This document shows, one piece after another, positions 29,501 through 41,984 of a DNA stretch of 64,000 nucleotides. The position numbers and the translations under genes were made by a program. Each line of letters opens with the position of its first letter. Positions within the stretch are counted from its first letter, which is position 1. The notes beneath the pieces were generated by a model. The model was not told the DNA's origin, ran no database searches, and was given only the letters and a program-made list of their open reading frames with translations. The stretch is from NCBI GenBank assembly GCA_001910725.1, contig MJGA01000021.1, positions 186,001-250,000 on the forward strand, read 5' to 3'. Source of the DNA: Phanerodontia chrysosporium. Lineage: Eukaryota; Basidiomycota; Agaricomycetes; Polyporales; Phanerochaetaceae.

Positions 29501-31493
29501 CGAGTCCGGGCAGCGGGAAGTAGAATTCGCGATCGAAGCGTCCTGGGCGACGGAGCGCGGGGTCGATCGCGTCCGGACGGTTCGTTGCGCCGATGACTAC
29601 AACCTGCCCGCGGCCGTCCATGCCGTCCATGAGCGCGAGGAGCGTCGACACAATGGAGGCGTGGATCTGGTCCTGCTTCGACGAACGCACAGGTGCGAGG
29701 CCATCAATTTCGTCGAAGAAAATGATGCTTGGTTGCGAGTTTCGAGCTTCCTCGAAGAGCAGCCGAAGCTGACGTTCCGCTTCACCAACCCATTTCGACA
29801 GGCAATCGGCACCTTTGCGCATAAAGAACGCTGCGAGTGGTTAGTCAGCAACATAATACCAACTCAGTGAATAGAAGACGCACAGATGCCCTTGCCATTT
29901 GACCTGCAGCTAGCGGCCAGAGCACGCGCAAGAAGCGTCTTTCCCGTTCCCGGCGGCCCGTGGAACAGCACACCGCGAGGAGGCGTAAGATTGAAGCGTT
30001 GGAATACTTCAGGGTATAGCAACGGTAGGAGAGTCATTTCCTTCAGAGCATTGATATCTATGACATGTCAGCCAGTGGCAGATTGCGCATATAGCTAGGA
30101 CATACGATCATCCAAACCGCCGACTTCGTCAAAGGTTACATTTTGGTTGACACCAAGAGGGTCCGCATCCGCCAGAGCTAAGACATCGTGAGCATCCAGC
30201 CTCGAACCACGGGTTCTATCACGCACCAGCGTCGCCAATCTTGCCCAGGTTCGAGGGTGTACCAGCGGCAGCGGCGAGATCACCTGGAAGCAAGCCACCA
30301 GCCCCTGCGCTGCCTGCAAACAACCCGCCGCCTGCACCGCCTAACCCTAGGTTCTTCCTGGGGTTGCGGCTGGGGAAATCAGAGTCCTAGAAGAGCAAAG
30401 GTGAGGAAGCAAGTCACAAGTCACCGAGATACCACGCACCGAGTCATCGCCACCGCCCATCCATCTACTGAGCTCAGCCCCGGTAGCACTCCACCCGGGA
30501 GCCTTGTTGCGATTGAGCGACCGTCCACCGGACTTGCCACTTCGATGTTTGGGCGGCGGAGCCTTCAATTCTTCGATTGGCGGCAGGATAGCGTAGTTGA
30601 CCTTTGCGCGTTGGCGGAACGCGTACGGTTTCCCGTCGTTCTCCTGTTCTTCGACCTCGGGCTCGCCCTCGGCGTCGGCATCGCCCGCCGCATCGAGGTC
30701 GTCGAGTGCGTCCTCCGGGCCTTCCTCCACCACCGATCCCGCACCAGAGCCGCCCGAGCTGCTAGAGCCCTCGTCCTCGTAGTTGCCGTCCTGCTCCTCC
30801 TGCTTTGAGCTCGCGCGCGCGCGGCGCAAGCTTTGCCGCGGGGGCGGGCCCTTCTTCTGTTTCTGCTTCGAGTTGGACGCGCGTGTTGCATGTGCACCGT
30901 TTGCCTGCGAGCTGGAAGGTCGCGAACGGCCACGAGTAATCCGACCAACACGCGTGTCGTCGTCGTCGCTCGAAATGAACCCGTTTATGCTGTTGCGTTT
31001 GCGGCCGCGATTTCGCAACGGGTAACGCGGGGGATTGTCATCTTCGTCGTCGTCGTCGTCGTGGGGGTTGAAATTGTTCTGCGCGGAATGAATGCTCTTC
31101 TTTGGCATGTGGACCGTCTATGAAGTCGATCTCGTCAGCGTCCTCCGGCTCGTCGCCATCGGACGACTCTTTGTAGATCTTCGCCACTACCTTGCGACCA
31201 CGCTTCGTAGTGATCAACATGGGCTGCGGCGCCGGTGAGGACTGCTTGCCGTCTTCGTCCTCTTCCGGGACATCTTGGTCGTCGACGTCCATAGATGCAT
31301 TACTCATGTGGTATTCTGAGCCGGAGGCGTTCGAGGTTGCCCTCTGGCGCGCGGAGCCGCGTGTGTTGGGCATAGCGGGAAGCTTAAGAATGACAGGCTG
31401 GGGTTGAGACGGTGTTGAGGACGGGGCGGGAAAGTTGAAGTTAAAGGCTGGCTGGTTGTAGTTCGGTATGAGCAGCTTGTCACTGGGGTTCAT
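26595..31493 (-). CDS. YTA7: Bromodomain-containing AAA ATPase (Yta7/Abo1/ATAD2 family)
   Basis: This is a nuclear chromatin factor; family members bind histone H3-H4 and regulate nucleosome density. The N-terminus (from ATG 31493) is a long acidic and basic low-complexity region with Arg-Tyr-Pro-Leu-Arg-Asn-Arg. The linker has [16 protein letters not shown] (about 30110-30175). AAA1 follows with Walker A Gly-Pro-Pro-Gly-Thr-Gly-Lys-Thr (about 29935-29965) and Walker B Ile-Ile-Phe-Phe-Asp-Glu-Ile-Asp (about 29702-29728). AAA2 (about 28840-28150) has a degenerate P-loop, Gly-Pro-Ser-Gly-Met-Gly-Gln, as expected for the family. The bromodomain lies at about 27870-27690, and the C-terminal helical domain ends at the stop at 26595. 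There are many short introns. One frame break lies at the G5 run 31063-31067. Confidence 0.9.
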
Positions 31494-33178
31494 CGAACAC
31501 GACAAAGGGTGAAGTGGCAGGAACCTAGACTGTTCCTGCTATACCCCCACACCCAAGAACAGTCGCCTTTGACAGGACTTGGATTGGCGATGAACGTCCA
31601 GATGATTACGGATGGAAGAGGCGTATGTCCTATTGTCCGTAGTTTGTGACGGCGAGGGAGATGTGTGTCGGCGTGAGTGTGCCTGCAAATGGAACGCAGA
31701 ACAGACCCTGTATGTACCAGGAGGCTGAGAGGGAAAGCCTGGATGGTTGTAGTCCTCTGTGTCTCGCGGTGGGCTCAGAGTTGCCGACGCCGAACTACGC
31801 CCCGGGAGTGTGATTGGCTCCGCTCGGACGAGCTGAGCAGGCAGAGCAGTAGAAGCAGCCTGTAGACTGAGAGTGGTAGCCCACAGACGGCTGAAACAAT
31901 CGTAGGGGGCGTAGGAGAGAACGCGCTGGTCGTGGTCGAAGTCGACTTAGAGAGGCGAAGCCAGGAGAGGTGTTTGTCCTTATTTGGCAATACCACGTGG
32001 ACACCCTTTATCGACCCACTCCTCGAACCTCGCCTCCCGCGAAGCGACAACGCTCAACACGAACAGTCCGTTCATGTTGTCTCTGGAAGGCGTGTAGAGA
32101 GGTTGTGATGAGAGGCAGAGAATACAGGTAACATCGAGTGGTGGCGCCGACACGCAACGGCGGAGCGGAACGGACGAGAACGACGGGCTGTAAACGGACG
32201 CATTCGTACGCAGGTGGTGGTGTGAAAGCAAGCCGCAAAACGCACTCTCGACGATGCGAAGTTCCACGGTCCTCCTCGCTGTTTAGACTCCTTCCTTTTT
32301 GTACGAGGGCGCCAGGAGCGGACCCGAGACTTGTGCCGGAATCGGCATTCAGTCTCCGACGCTGATGTTCAAATCTGCTGATGCAATCAAAGGGCAAAGG
32401 AGGAGTCTGCCAGTTCAACGTTCACGTTCAACGTTCAAACCTCGGTACGCCACATCACGCTTGACACGCACTTACACGAGCAAGTCATGTTACTGACATA
32501 GACGCGACAGACGAGCTTTTTGCCAAAGCATGGCTATATTCTCACTAGCTTGAGTGGCATCCCAGGTGCACCATGTCTCGATTCACCCCATGAACAAGTG
32601 AACTTAATTACGTGGGCGCATCCCAGGCGTGCTCTCTGGCGTGTTGCCCAGTCATGCTACTGAAGCATGGACATTGAAAGCGATGGCGATGTCCCATTTG
32701 ACATGCAAAACGAGTTTGCGACGGCCAATGTGATCGTTCCATAAAGATCGGCGCACCATCAAAGGATTTGCGGAGCACTTGGCTGGCCTTTCCGAGGTGC
32801 ATCTCGAGCTATTCAGGTTCCGGGTACGCAGTGACTCAAGACATCTTGCGGTGGGGTATACATGCCATACTTTGCGAAGACAAGAGCCGCCATCATGCTG
32901 CATTTGGCATACGCCGACTAGCGAATTCATGTTTCACTCTCCAGACGCGCGACGAGCATGATTAATTGCTCAACGATGTCTAGGCAATCGTCGTAGTACA
33001 CCAGAGACAGGACATTGCGACATCCCAGATAGCAAGTAACACGACTGAGCAACTGCTGACCTGTAAACCAGGTGCGCAAGAGTATAAGAATGTCTGCCCA
33101 AGCATCATGGGTCGACATCTTCAAGCATCTCCAACTCGTCGAGCCTCGACCACCCACTCCTTGTTCTAGTGAAAAACC
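31494..33178. other. Intergenic region between divergent YTA7 and secreted-protein gene 1
   Basis: No coding region could be supported. An 8-bp inverted repeat (GCAGGAAC/GTTCCTGC) stands at 31517-31539, about 25-45 bp before the YTA7 ATG. A 13-bp imperfect tandem repeat based on GTTCAACGTTCA lies near 32413-32438. Confidence 0.4.
33083..33088 (+). promoter_or_regulatory. TATA box of secreted-protein gene 1
   Basis: TATAAG stands 96 bp before the ATG at 33179. The two paralogous genes have an equivalent box. Confidence 0.6.
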
Positions 33179-34041
33179 ATGGCCGACATCCGCATGATTA
33201 CCCTGCTCATCGCCTCTGCGGTTCTGCTCGTTGGTGTCAGCGCTGAGACGCACACCGTCAGCTTCGCAAACAAGTGGGTGCCACATTTCCTCCCGTCGAA
33301 ATCAGGCTCATAAAAACACGCATATAGCTGTGGATTTGGACGGTATGTGCTTACCGTGCGCTTCATGACATGTTCTCATGCTGTGGTTCGCAGCCACTCC
33401 TCATGGCTGGCGGTCAGACTCTCTCGCACGGCGAGCCCGTAACCATCAATGGCCCGCTTGTCGCCGCTATTGCGTACGTCGCCGCGCCTCCTCTGCCGCC
33501 CTCAGATCGTTCCTGACATGTCACCGCCAGCTTTCTGCAGACAGGTTCGTGTGACGCAGGCGCCCCATCGCCCGCTCAGTGTTCACCGCCCGCTCAGGGA
33601 ACTGCGGCACGAACGGTGAAGACTGCACGCTCGTGGAAACAACGCTCATCAACCCGACGAGCCCCGGCTCCGGCTCGTCCACGGATATTTCGCTGATTTC
33701 CCCGTGCGTAGTGCCGTCGCTCAAGCATCTTACCGCAGGCATCCTGACGCCACTGTTCTAGGCATGCGTTCTCCGTCACCTCCGGTTTCGGGTGAGTTCC
33801 GCATATCCGCGGCAACGCACGCTTAGCTGAGGCGATGGACAGGTACTACGGCGGCTGCGACGGCGCCGGGGCCGACTGCACCTTCAACGGCTGCCCTACC
33901 GCGTTCTACCAATCAGACGACACCGGCGTCCAGGTCGCCTGTCAGGACAACGACGTGAGCATGCTGATCTATGCCTCTACAAACGATTCTAAACAACCCG
34001 TGATTCCCTAGGTCAATTTGGTCATCACTTTCTGCAGCTAA
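33179..34041 (+). CDS. Small secreted cysteine-rich protein, 'glycopeptide' family, copy 1
   Basis: A signal peptide of about 22 residues (hydrophobic Leu/Ile/Val/Ala core) is followed by Glu-Thr-His-Thr-Val-Ser-Phe...Asn-Asn-Cys-Gly-Phe-Gly, a start resembling thaumatin-like folds. Later signatures are Phe-Leu-Gln-Thr-Gly-Asn-Cys-Gly, Gly-Ser-Ser-Thr-Asp-Ile-Ser-Leu, Tyr-Tyr-Gly-Gly-Cys-Asp-Gly-Ala-Gly-Ala-Asp-Cys and a C-terminal Ile-Thr-Phe-Cys. About eight small exons make up roughly 155 residues, unusually intron-dense for so short a gene. Exon 2 ends ...GGACG before GTATGT, one base short of frame compared with copies 2 and 3. Either a weak donor (GTGCTT, three bases further on) is used, or one base is missing. 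The molecular function is unknown. Confidence 0.75.
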
Positions 34042-34294
34042 GCGTTGCGCGCGTCCATAGGATCCACGGGGGCAGTGGCGGAGCCAGCCTGTTCTGCAGG
34101 AGTCACATATACACATTCTTTCGCTGATCTTTAGCAAATTACCTATAGTACCCTAATGCATGCATGCGCGTCGGACATGATTTTTCACGCAGTTGCCAAC
34201 GGATCAGTTACAATGAGACCAGACGTAGCCCAACACCTGAACGTTTCCGGTGATAAGCGACGATAGATTCGGCAGGCTTGACATATCAGCCAAT

Positions 34295-36880
34295 CTAGGT
34301 ACTAGGGGCGACATCGACGAAGACACAATCCTGCCACTGCAGCACCATCCCCCGCTCCGTCACTCCCTGCACGTAGAAACGCACCGCACTTGCGCTGCCG
34401 ACCTCGGCAGGCAAGCACGCAGGATCGACATAGAAGCGATTCTGCCGCCCGTCGAGCCCCGTTGTCCCGATGAACGTGGCATCTTCCGGCCGCAGCGCAA
34501 CTCCCTCTCCCGTATGCGCAATCACATAGATGTTGTAGTAGACAAACGCAGGCGGGCGCGTGCCCAGCGGCCACGCAGGAGTGGGGTCCTCGGGCCCGGT
34601 GACGGTGGTGCTCGGGAGCGGCACGCAGTACTCGCCGCTCTCCCAGGTCAGCACGCCCGCAAAGCGCGCCGGAGGGCCCGTCGCACCCGGCGGCGGTGCA
34701 TGCGCGAAGTCGGCCCAGATGAGCCTCGCGCTCGCTGGTGCTGTCGCAGGATCTGGCTCGGGGCACACCGTGAGCGCGCCGAGGGTGAGCGCGAGCGAGA
34801 GCGGCGTGGACGGGTCTTCGGCGGCGACACCGAGGACGAGACCCAGCGCACACGCGACGTCCTGCGCGTCCTGCGCAGGGCCGGCACTGTCCGGTGCGAG
34901 GACGAGGCGCACCGCGAGGCGCCGCCAGCCGTGCGCGAGGTCGCCGCACTCGGCGTCGAGGGGCGCGATCTCGACGGCGGGTCCGCCGTCTGGCGCGAGC
35001 GGCTTCACGAGCAGGCCGACGTCGCCCTCCGCGCCGTCGGCAAACGCCTCCTTGTACACGAGCGCTGCGACGTACGGCACACGCGGGCTGAGTGCAAGCG
35101 ACTGCACGGGCAGCCAGAGGCAGCGGAAGAACGCGTCGTCGGCGTCCGAGCCCGCGAGGGACAGCGCGACGCGCACGGCGCTCCCGCCGAGCCATGCGTC
35201 GTCCATGTGCACGCTCGGCAGCGCAGAGGGCAGCGGCGCGCTGCTCTCCGCGTCGTGCCACGCGAGCGCGGGGCGCGGCCAGAGCAGGTCGCCGAGCGCG
35301 GTCGTCTTGTCGACGTCCGTCCACCCCGCGCCGGCAGCCTCGAAGACGCGGCGGCCCTCGACGAACCACGCGCGGCCGACGCCCGGCGAGAACGTCGTGA
35401 AGAGCGGGAGCACGCGCGGGTTCGGCGGCGGCTGCACGGCGAAGAACGACGCGAGCGGCTTGAAGGGGCCGTGCGTGCAGCCGGCGGGCGGGTCCTCGAT
35501 GACGGGTGTGTCAGCGGCGTCCGCGGGCCCGACCCAGAGCGTGCGTTCGTACGCCCACCAGGCGTCCCAGCTCCACCCAGGCTTGTCCTGCTCGCTCTCC
35601 CACGTCCAGCCCTGCCCGAAGAGCGCGACGCTGAGCCCAAGTGACTGCGGCTCGATGTGCTCTAGGGCCTTGTAGCAAGCGAGCCCCCCGCCGCCGTGCT
35701 GACCGCGTCCCCAGACGTCGATCCCGACAAAGATGTCGCGGATCTGCTTGGTGCTCTGTAGCTGCTCTAGAGTCAAGAAGTATTGCACCATCGAAGAGGG
35801 ATAGTGAGGTTGCCACTATAGCAAGGTGAGACCCAGGGCTTCGAGAGAATGCCAGGAGGACTTACAGTATAGTTCGTGAAAAATGATGTCGACGGCATGA
35901 AGAAGGGTAAATTGTATGCATTGAGTCTATCTTGCCATCGGACTTCTCCATTGATGACCACGCTGTCGTACCTAGCCAGATACTCAGTTTCGGCCAGCGG
36001 ACAAGTTAGACCTGACGCATTACCATACGACCTGCGCATGCGTCCCAACTGCCCGCTTGAGCTCGCGCTCGAGCAGACCGATCCAAAGCGTGAGCGCTCT
36101 AGCTTGCTCTACTCCTACGGGTAGAGCGTACTCAAAATTGAGCAGGTATCCATCGAAGCCTCGTTGATGGGCTAGATCAGCTAGGAGGCGAGCGTAGTGT
36201 AAGGATGCCGGCAGCGTAGTAACGGGTTTCGTATGGGCAGGTCCTGACTTGGACTGCGGCAGGCGTCCAACGATGAGTCTCAAGCAGTCTGCCACGCTCT
36301 CCGGGTGCTCGAATATCCTGGAAGAAGAGTTATTGGAGGTAGCTTGAATGTACTCCTAGTACTGACAAGGTGCCAAGCATTTTGACACCTTGACGGTGGG
36401 CAGCGTTGATCCATCCCGAAGGCGGAATGGTAATCATGTGGTGAGCAAAGCTGAGTGCATTAGCAAGCAGGCAGCTCATTAGCACGATGATCTACTCACT
36501 AGATGAAGGTGTCGCAGTAGGACCAAAAATTAAAGGTATATGCCAGAGCGTCGGGCGTTTCCGTATACCCACCCTGTAAGCAGTGTATACCGCATCAGAG
36601 GTGCTCTAGAGGTATAGCAGGACGTTCGTCGCACCTTGTAATCATGACAAACCTCATGAGAGGGTCAGCGACAGAATCCAAATCAGTCGGCGTTGGGTCT
36701 CACTAAAAGCTTTCCATGCTGAGCCAGAGTATCTTGCAAGTCGGATCTGGGTCTGTACGGCAAGCAGCCCGTGAGCTTTGCTGTCGGCTTGGACGCCCAG
36801 TCATCGAGGGCTTGTAGCGACTGGAAGTACGGGGCCTCGTCGCCAACGAGAGAGGAATGTTGCGTTCCCCTTATCGGCAT
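34295..36880 (-). CDS. Endo-beta-N-acetylglucosaminidase (GH85, ENGase)
   Basis: The enzyme cleaves the chitobiose core of N-glycans. The ATG at 36880 starts a first exon with the N-terminal Tyr-Phe-x-Ser-Leu-x2-Leu-x2-Trp segment. The catalytic region, Gly-Phe-Asp-Gly-Tyr-Leu-Leu-Asn-Phe-Glu at about 36131-36154, has the Asn and Glu spaced Asn-x-Glu as required in GH85. Further on come Tyr-Asp-Ser-Val...Trp-Gln-x-x-Leu-Asn and Asn-Tyr near 35900, then the long last exon 35791-34295. That exon holds Phe-Val-Gly-Ile-Asp-Val-Trp-Gly-Arg-Gly, Gly-Trp-Thr-Trp-Glu and a beta-rich C-terminal part. No signal peptide is visible, which agrees with the usually cytosolic form. The last exon is very GC-rich and produces long shadow frames on the other strand. 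Confidence 0.85.
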
Positions 36881-37570
36881 CTCGAGGTTTCGAATGTGTC
36901 TTCGTGGACCAGACCTGGGATGTTCAGGATGCAGGTAGAAAGTTGAAACCTAACATGGCCTCAGTGCTTCATGCCTGCCCGGATTTTGCCGGGTCGCATC
37001 ACGCCAAAACGAAAGAGAATGAAAGATATTATATAGACATCATTCTTTAGGTAGGAATGTCGCGATACAGAGTGCCTCTGAGATTGACTGGGTCAATACG
37101 GGTCCATCGGTCTAATTCATAAAAGTTCGCGCGATAGCAACTATTTCGCGTAGAGATGCAGCGGAGTATCTAAACATTGATCTCCGACGACGTGGTGGCG
37201 CCCAGGCTCCCGCCAGTGGCGAATACTATTCTGTAACGTTTTGGCGAAATAGCGTCTACTGTCTCTACTTGAGTAGTCGTGGAGAAATTATCTGCGCTAC
37301 TGAATGAAAGAAATTCATCACAGGCCCATGGTTGGTAGAATGGGTGAGACACAAGATTAGACTCCTTCTCGCTGCGAGATCAACAAAATTGTTCTCCGCT
37401 GATGCGCGTCCGAAATAGGATTATGGACGAGCATCCTCTTCCAACGACCATCCATCCTGCTCATCGTTCACTGCGGTTTCTGCACCAGGGTGGGCACAAA
37501 GTCAGAGATGTGAGTAATTTTAACCACTGAATATGTAGAAACTGCTAACAATGTGCCAGCCCAGTAGTAT
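36881..37570. other. Divergent promoter region between GH85 and PPR-like genes
   Basis: No open frame here looks coding. The stretch is noticeably AT-richer than the neighbouring exons. Confidence 0.45.
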
Positions 37571-39330
37571 ATGAATCTATGGAGGTCGCTCGCACGAACC
37601 CGTCCCACCTTTCATAAACTTGCTCTCTCGCGAAATCACATTCGATGGCACTCTACAGGAAATCTTGCGCCTAGCGGACGAGTCCTTGGCCTCACATCCT
37701 CTCTCCGGAAGCGGCTGCTCGACGACCGGCACCATGACGCGGTCGACTACTTCTACAAGTTCATGAAGGAGACCAAACTCCGTCCAGAACAGCGCTTCGA
37801 GGCTTACTCCCGAAGTATCCGTCTCTTCGTCGTCCACGGACTGCTCCAGACGCCTATTCTCTCTACAGCCGCATGCAGGACGAAGGCTTCATCCCGCCGT
37901 TCGAGGTGCAAGCCAGCATGTTCGTTCTGCAGAAGCTCTCGACAGGCGACTCGACCGAGGCCTTGCTCGAGGCGGCGCAGAAGGCTTTTGCGGACGAGGC
38001 GTTTGATGAGGAGGGCTTCCGGTACCTGCTGCGTATCCTTGCTTCCGTTACGCGCCTGCCGCCGTCTGTCTTTGACGACCTCATCCAACTCTTCATCCAG
38101 TCCCAGAAACAAGATAACTACGCGTTGTCGCCAAAGACCGAGGCTTTGCTGGCGGTCATACGCACACGCCGTGGCTGGCAAAGCTTCGTGCCGAAGACAG
38201 ATCTTCCTTCAAACGAATTGACCCTCACCCAGCGGGCAAGTGCGCGAGAGCAAGAGATCGAAGCATTGCAAGGCATGGCAGACAAAGACCCCGAGATAGC
38301 GCCCCTCATCCACTCTACGATACGGAGGATTCAGCACACAAACGGAACGTACGACCGTGTGTTCTATAACATCATCATCTCTGCACTCGCCGACAGGCTA
38401 CGCTTCGCGGACGTCGTCTCTTTGTACAACATGATGCTCCGCGGTGACAAGACAATCCTCCCTGATGCATACACGTTCGGCACCCTCATACGCCTCGTCA
38501 CTCGACTCTCCGGTCCGCGCACGATCCACACCCGGAAGTTCAAGGCGCCCAAGGACCTGCCGACCATGCGTACGCTCTACCGCGACATGGTGTACTGTCA
38601 CCGCATACAAACGTTTGGCAACGTGAAAGCCCGCACGCCAGTCATCAAGGGCACGCTCCTCAACAAGGTCTTACGTGGCTTTGTCGCTTCGGGAGACTAC
38701 GCTGCGGCGTACGTGGTGCTGAAGAGCTACGAAGTCTTCAAGATCCCCATCACGCTTGAGACCTACCGCTCGGCCATGGGCGAGATCATGCGCCGCATAC
38801 AACGCGAGCTTCCCTATCTGCAGCCATGGGTGGATCTCCAACGCTACTGGGCGTACCGCTTCCTGGGCTCGCCGGAGACCATCCCGAAGGAAATCGACGT
38901 GCGACTCATAGACGGCGTGCTCAACTTTGGCTCTGAAGCCGCGCTACAGCTGTATCCCGTGCAGATGTATACCGAGGAGCACCTCCAGAACATCCTGCAG
39001 GCCGCACAGCACTACACTGACGCGAACGAAGACCAGGACGTGCTTGAGCTCACATATCGCAAGGTCAAGCATGTGAAGCCGAAGCACCCTTCCTACCGCG
39101 TTCCGACCGCGATATGCATCCTCGGGCTCGTGGACCCTGGGCAGGACCTTTGGGACGCGCAGCCGCTAGTACGAATCCTCAAACGTGCGCTGCTCGCTAG
39201 TCGTCCGCGGCACTTCCTTCCGAGCGCGAAGGTCGTTTCTATGGAGATTCGGTACGCACGCACCGAGATGGTCCCGGTGTTCAAGCCACCGTCGAAAGAG
39301 ATCAAGCAGCCGCAAGTGCAGAATGTGTAG
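37571..39330 (+). CDS. PPR-like (pentatricopeptide) protein, probably mitochondrial
   Basis: The protein has about 585 residues with almost no introns. The N-terminus is rich in Arg/Ser/His and lacks acidic residues for the first 35 positions, as expected of a mitochondrial targeting sequence. Helical pairs typical of PPR proteins follow, for example Ala-Tyr-Ser-Leu-Tyr-Ser-Arg-Met-Gln-Asp-Glu-Gly-Phe, Tyr-Asn-Ile-Ile-Ile-Ser-Ala-Leu-Ala-Asp and Asp-Ala-Tyr-Thr-Phe-Gly-Thr-Leu-Ile-Arg. A role in organellar RNA metabolism is inferred from the family. Around 37848-37851 the frame shifts by one base: the first 93 or so codons and the remainder (open from 37873) are in different frames, and one missing G would reconcile them. 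Confidence 0.75.
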
Positions 39331-39380
39331 ATGCAAACACGATGTCGTACGGATCCCACCGCAGAGGAACTACCCAAAAA

Positions 39381-40398
39381 TTATGGACTATCCGAGTCAT
39401 CCCCGTCTGCGTCTGGGTTCGGGCCAGGTGAACTGCCCGCTTCGAGCAGGGCATCGCGGAACGCGGCATTCAGGCCTGTACGACGGATGCCATATTTGCT
39501 CACGTGCATCCTGCCCACCCTCATCAACTCCTCGAACTCTCCGTCCTTCCTCGGGACGCCACTGAAGGCTGTGACAGCGTCCCGCATCTGCGCAGTGCTG
39601 TGAGCCTGAGCCCTGCTGCGAAGAGTAGACCACCCGGCACTCACGCTCTCGGGGAGCCTGTTCCATTCATCGAGCGTCACGCCCGCCACGCCGCTGCTCA
39701 CAAAGGTGCCCAGGTAGCACCAGCTGCCGTCGACGCGTGCGATGAGCTCGTTGGTGCGCTTCAGCTTTGGATACGACGCCTCGCTCCACGCGCCCTTGCG
39801 CGAGCGCCGGTCGTTCGGGCGCGCGACGAACCCGGCCTGGTATGCGTTCTGCCAGAGGACGTCGAGCCCGAGCTTGACGACGCTCGTCTTGCCCCTGTTT
39901 TTGGCGCCTCGATGTCATCATCCGGATGTATATTGACTGGCAATGGAAGGATCTCTCTGCTCACAGTTTCTGCTCGGCGTTCAGTCGTCTCAGGTCGGTG
40001 TCAGCAGATTGAAAGAGGTGTGTACTTCTCTGGCGTGGTTGAGACAGCGCTTCGGGCTCTCGTCTGTAGTGAAAGGTATCGGGCCCTCGCCGTCGGTTGC
40101 TGCGCCCTGTTCGGCCCCTCGCGCCATGCAGTGCAGCACAAGGGGACCGCAGCCGCCAGTATCCGTGCGCTTCACCTCGTTGTTCTTTCCAGCGAGCTCC
40201 TTCTCCAGCTCTGCGTTTCTGGCCTGCGGCGATCGCGCTCGATCAGCGGGGTCATGGCACCAAGCGTTGCTGTCTGACTTTGGCCTGCTCCAGCTCGCCC
40301 CGGAGGCGTGCGAGCTCGCCGTGCTCCTGCGGTGCGTCTCCCCGTGGGTCCTCTGTAGGCTCCTGGCTGCCGAGGCAGAATCGGAGAGCCTTCAGCAT
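39381..40398 (-). CDS. Coiled-coil protein with DUF6697-like C-terminal domain
   Basis: The start is ATG at 40398. Exon 1 is Glu/Leu/Arg-rich coiled coil ending before a GTGCCA donor. Exon 2 continues the coiled coil and has Gly-Pro-Ile-Pro-Phe. Exon 3 starts after a GTACAC...CAGAGAG intron with Ile-Leu-Pro-Leu-Pro. The rest contains Leu-Trp-Gln-Asn-Ala-Tyr...Phe-Val-Ala-Arg-Pro, Gly-Ser-Trp-Cys-Tyr-Leu-Gly-Thr-Phe and Leu-Asp-Glu-Trp-Asn-Arg-Leu-Pro. The Pro-Ile-Pro-Phe plus Trp-x-Tyr-x-Gly plus Glu-Trp/Phe pattern resembles DUF6697 proteins of agaricomycetes, whose function is unknown. The frame breaks by one base at the T5 run 39898-39902. It converges with the PPR-like gene, 50 bp apart. 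Confidence 0.5.
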
Positions 40399-41984
40399 CG
40401 TAGTTTGGTGTAGGTGCTGCTGAAGGTGCGGCGAGTGAGGAACGCTCTCAGAACTGCACGAGGCGCAGCAGGTGACTCGTTTCTTGATGTCCAGACAAGC
40501 TTTTCTCTCACGGCCTCATCGACAGGTTCATCTTCTGCATTCGTTGGATAACCCTGGTCCTTTTGCTCCGCGAGGACTTATATGACAAGACGTGCCAGAC
40601 GCTCTTTGCTGACGCTAACAACTGAACATCCGCTCTCTGTCCGCTACCGTATGGGGAAGGCGCGGGCTTCGTGGCGTATGCGTCGTGGAAATACACCATT
40701 CGTCGGAACATGCAACGCATGCTTTTACTCTCAACCCACATACCTGCGCGGTGATTACAGCGTCTCTTCGAGGCATCCACATCATGCATCCCGATGTCCC
40801 TCACCGTCATGCTATTCACAACGGTCCTCATCGTTCTAAATATTGTCAGCCACATCTTCGAGGTTTCTCCGCGACTGCCTCACGGTTAAGATCAAGTCGC
40901 CGGCTCTCAAAATATCCACACGAATTACTTCCATCTTTTAGATGCTGCCGTACAGTATCTGCCGAGTCCGGCGCGCCACATCACGTTGAATATGCAGGGC
41001 GTCGCAGAGCCAGGGTTACGCACCAAATTCGACTGCAACAACACCTGGACACATCTCGCGATTACGTACCACCTGAAGCTTATTCTGCTGGCGGATAGGT
41101 GAACATCCTGCTTCCAAATGCCATGTACGTTCAAGGTTGCGACACCTATACCAGCATCGGCAAGCAAGGCGCCCTGAGCGTCTGGGCTTCGCCCACCAGG
41201 TTGCCCTTTGCTACGCTTCATTGCAATAGGCATATGCTATTCTATTGCAGTCGTCGTCGTGCCCCACTGTTGCCAGTGGGTCCCAAGACGCACATGCCTC
41301 AGCATCTCGTGAAGCTCGCGGCCCATACGGCATCTTCTAGTACGGCGCAAGCTATTCAGGGACGAGCAACCCGCTGCTCGCCCCTTGCAATGCACTCGAC
41401 GCGTCCGCCATCATCATCGAACATCACCGACGTGATCACTGCACCCGACCTCGCTCGCTCGCCCTCCGACGCTGCTGGCTCACCTGCTCTGGTGCCGCCG
41501 CGGCAGGCCGGGCACCTCTGTCCTGCCAGCTAGGCTTCTGGGGTCGTTTAGCGTGCCCTGAGCCGGTGCGCCACGCTGCTGCGGTCTGCCCCATCACACT
41601 CTGTGCGGGGAAGACGCGGACAACAACGGCAAAACACGCGTCTCCGTTGCGCGCGTCAGCGGCGCAGTGTCCCCCTGCGCCGCGAGCGCGTTCGCGTTCG
41701 CATCCGCACGCCGAGGCCCTCTCGGCACACTGTCCTGCCGTGCTCACCTGCTCGCTGAAGCCCTTTGGTCCGTCTGCGAAAAGCAAGGGCGAATGACACC
41801 GTTGATAGAATTTGTCTACCCTCCGATGTCGGGCGGATGCACCGTATGGGGGATTCTGTGCATCGATGCTGGAGTGTTGTCGCGATACTGACCAGGCCTG
41901 GGTGTATAAAAGCTGGTGGCAGGTTGGCTCGATGCCAGCAGCTCTGAGCTCTCTGGTGATCCCCAATCCTCCACAGCAACAGAC
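40399..41984. other. Intergenic upstream of secreted-protein gene 2
   Basis: Several short frames occur, none with recognisable domains. TATAAA at 41905-41910 belongs to the next gene. Confidence 0.4.
41905..41910 (+). promoter_or_regulatory. TATA box of secreted-protein gene 2
   Basis: TATAAA stands 80 bp before the ATG at 41985. Confidence 0.65.

Noticed and set aside
31044..31062. Trinucleotide (CGT)n microsatellite
   Set aside because: It encodes an Asp run in the YTA7 acidic N-terminus and is ordinary low complexity.
34302..35675. Frames of 200-460 codons on both strands over the last GH85 exon
   Set aside because: This exon is very GC-rich, so stops are rare in all frames. The 34295-35791 minus frame has clear GH85 motifs and the others are low-complexity Arg/Ala shadows.
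40925..41233. Possible gene remnant upstream of secreted gene 2
   Set aside because: The translated pieces look orderly for about 35 residues, but I could not tie them to a family or find splice sites.
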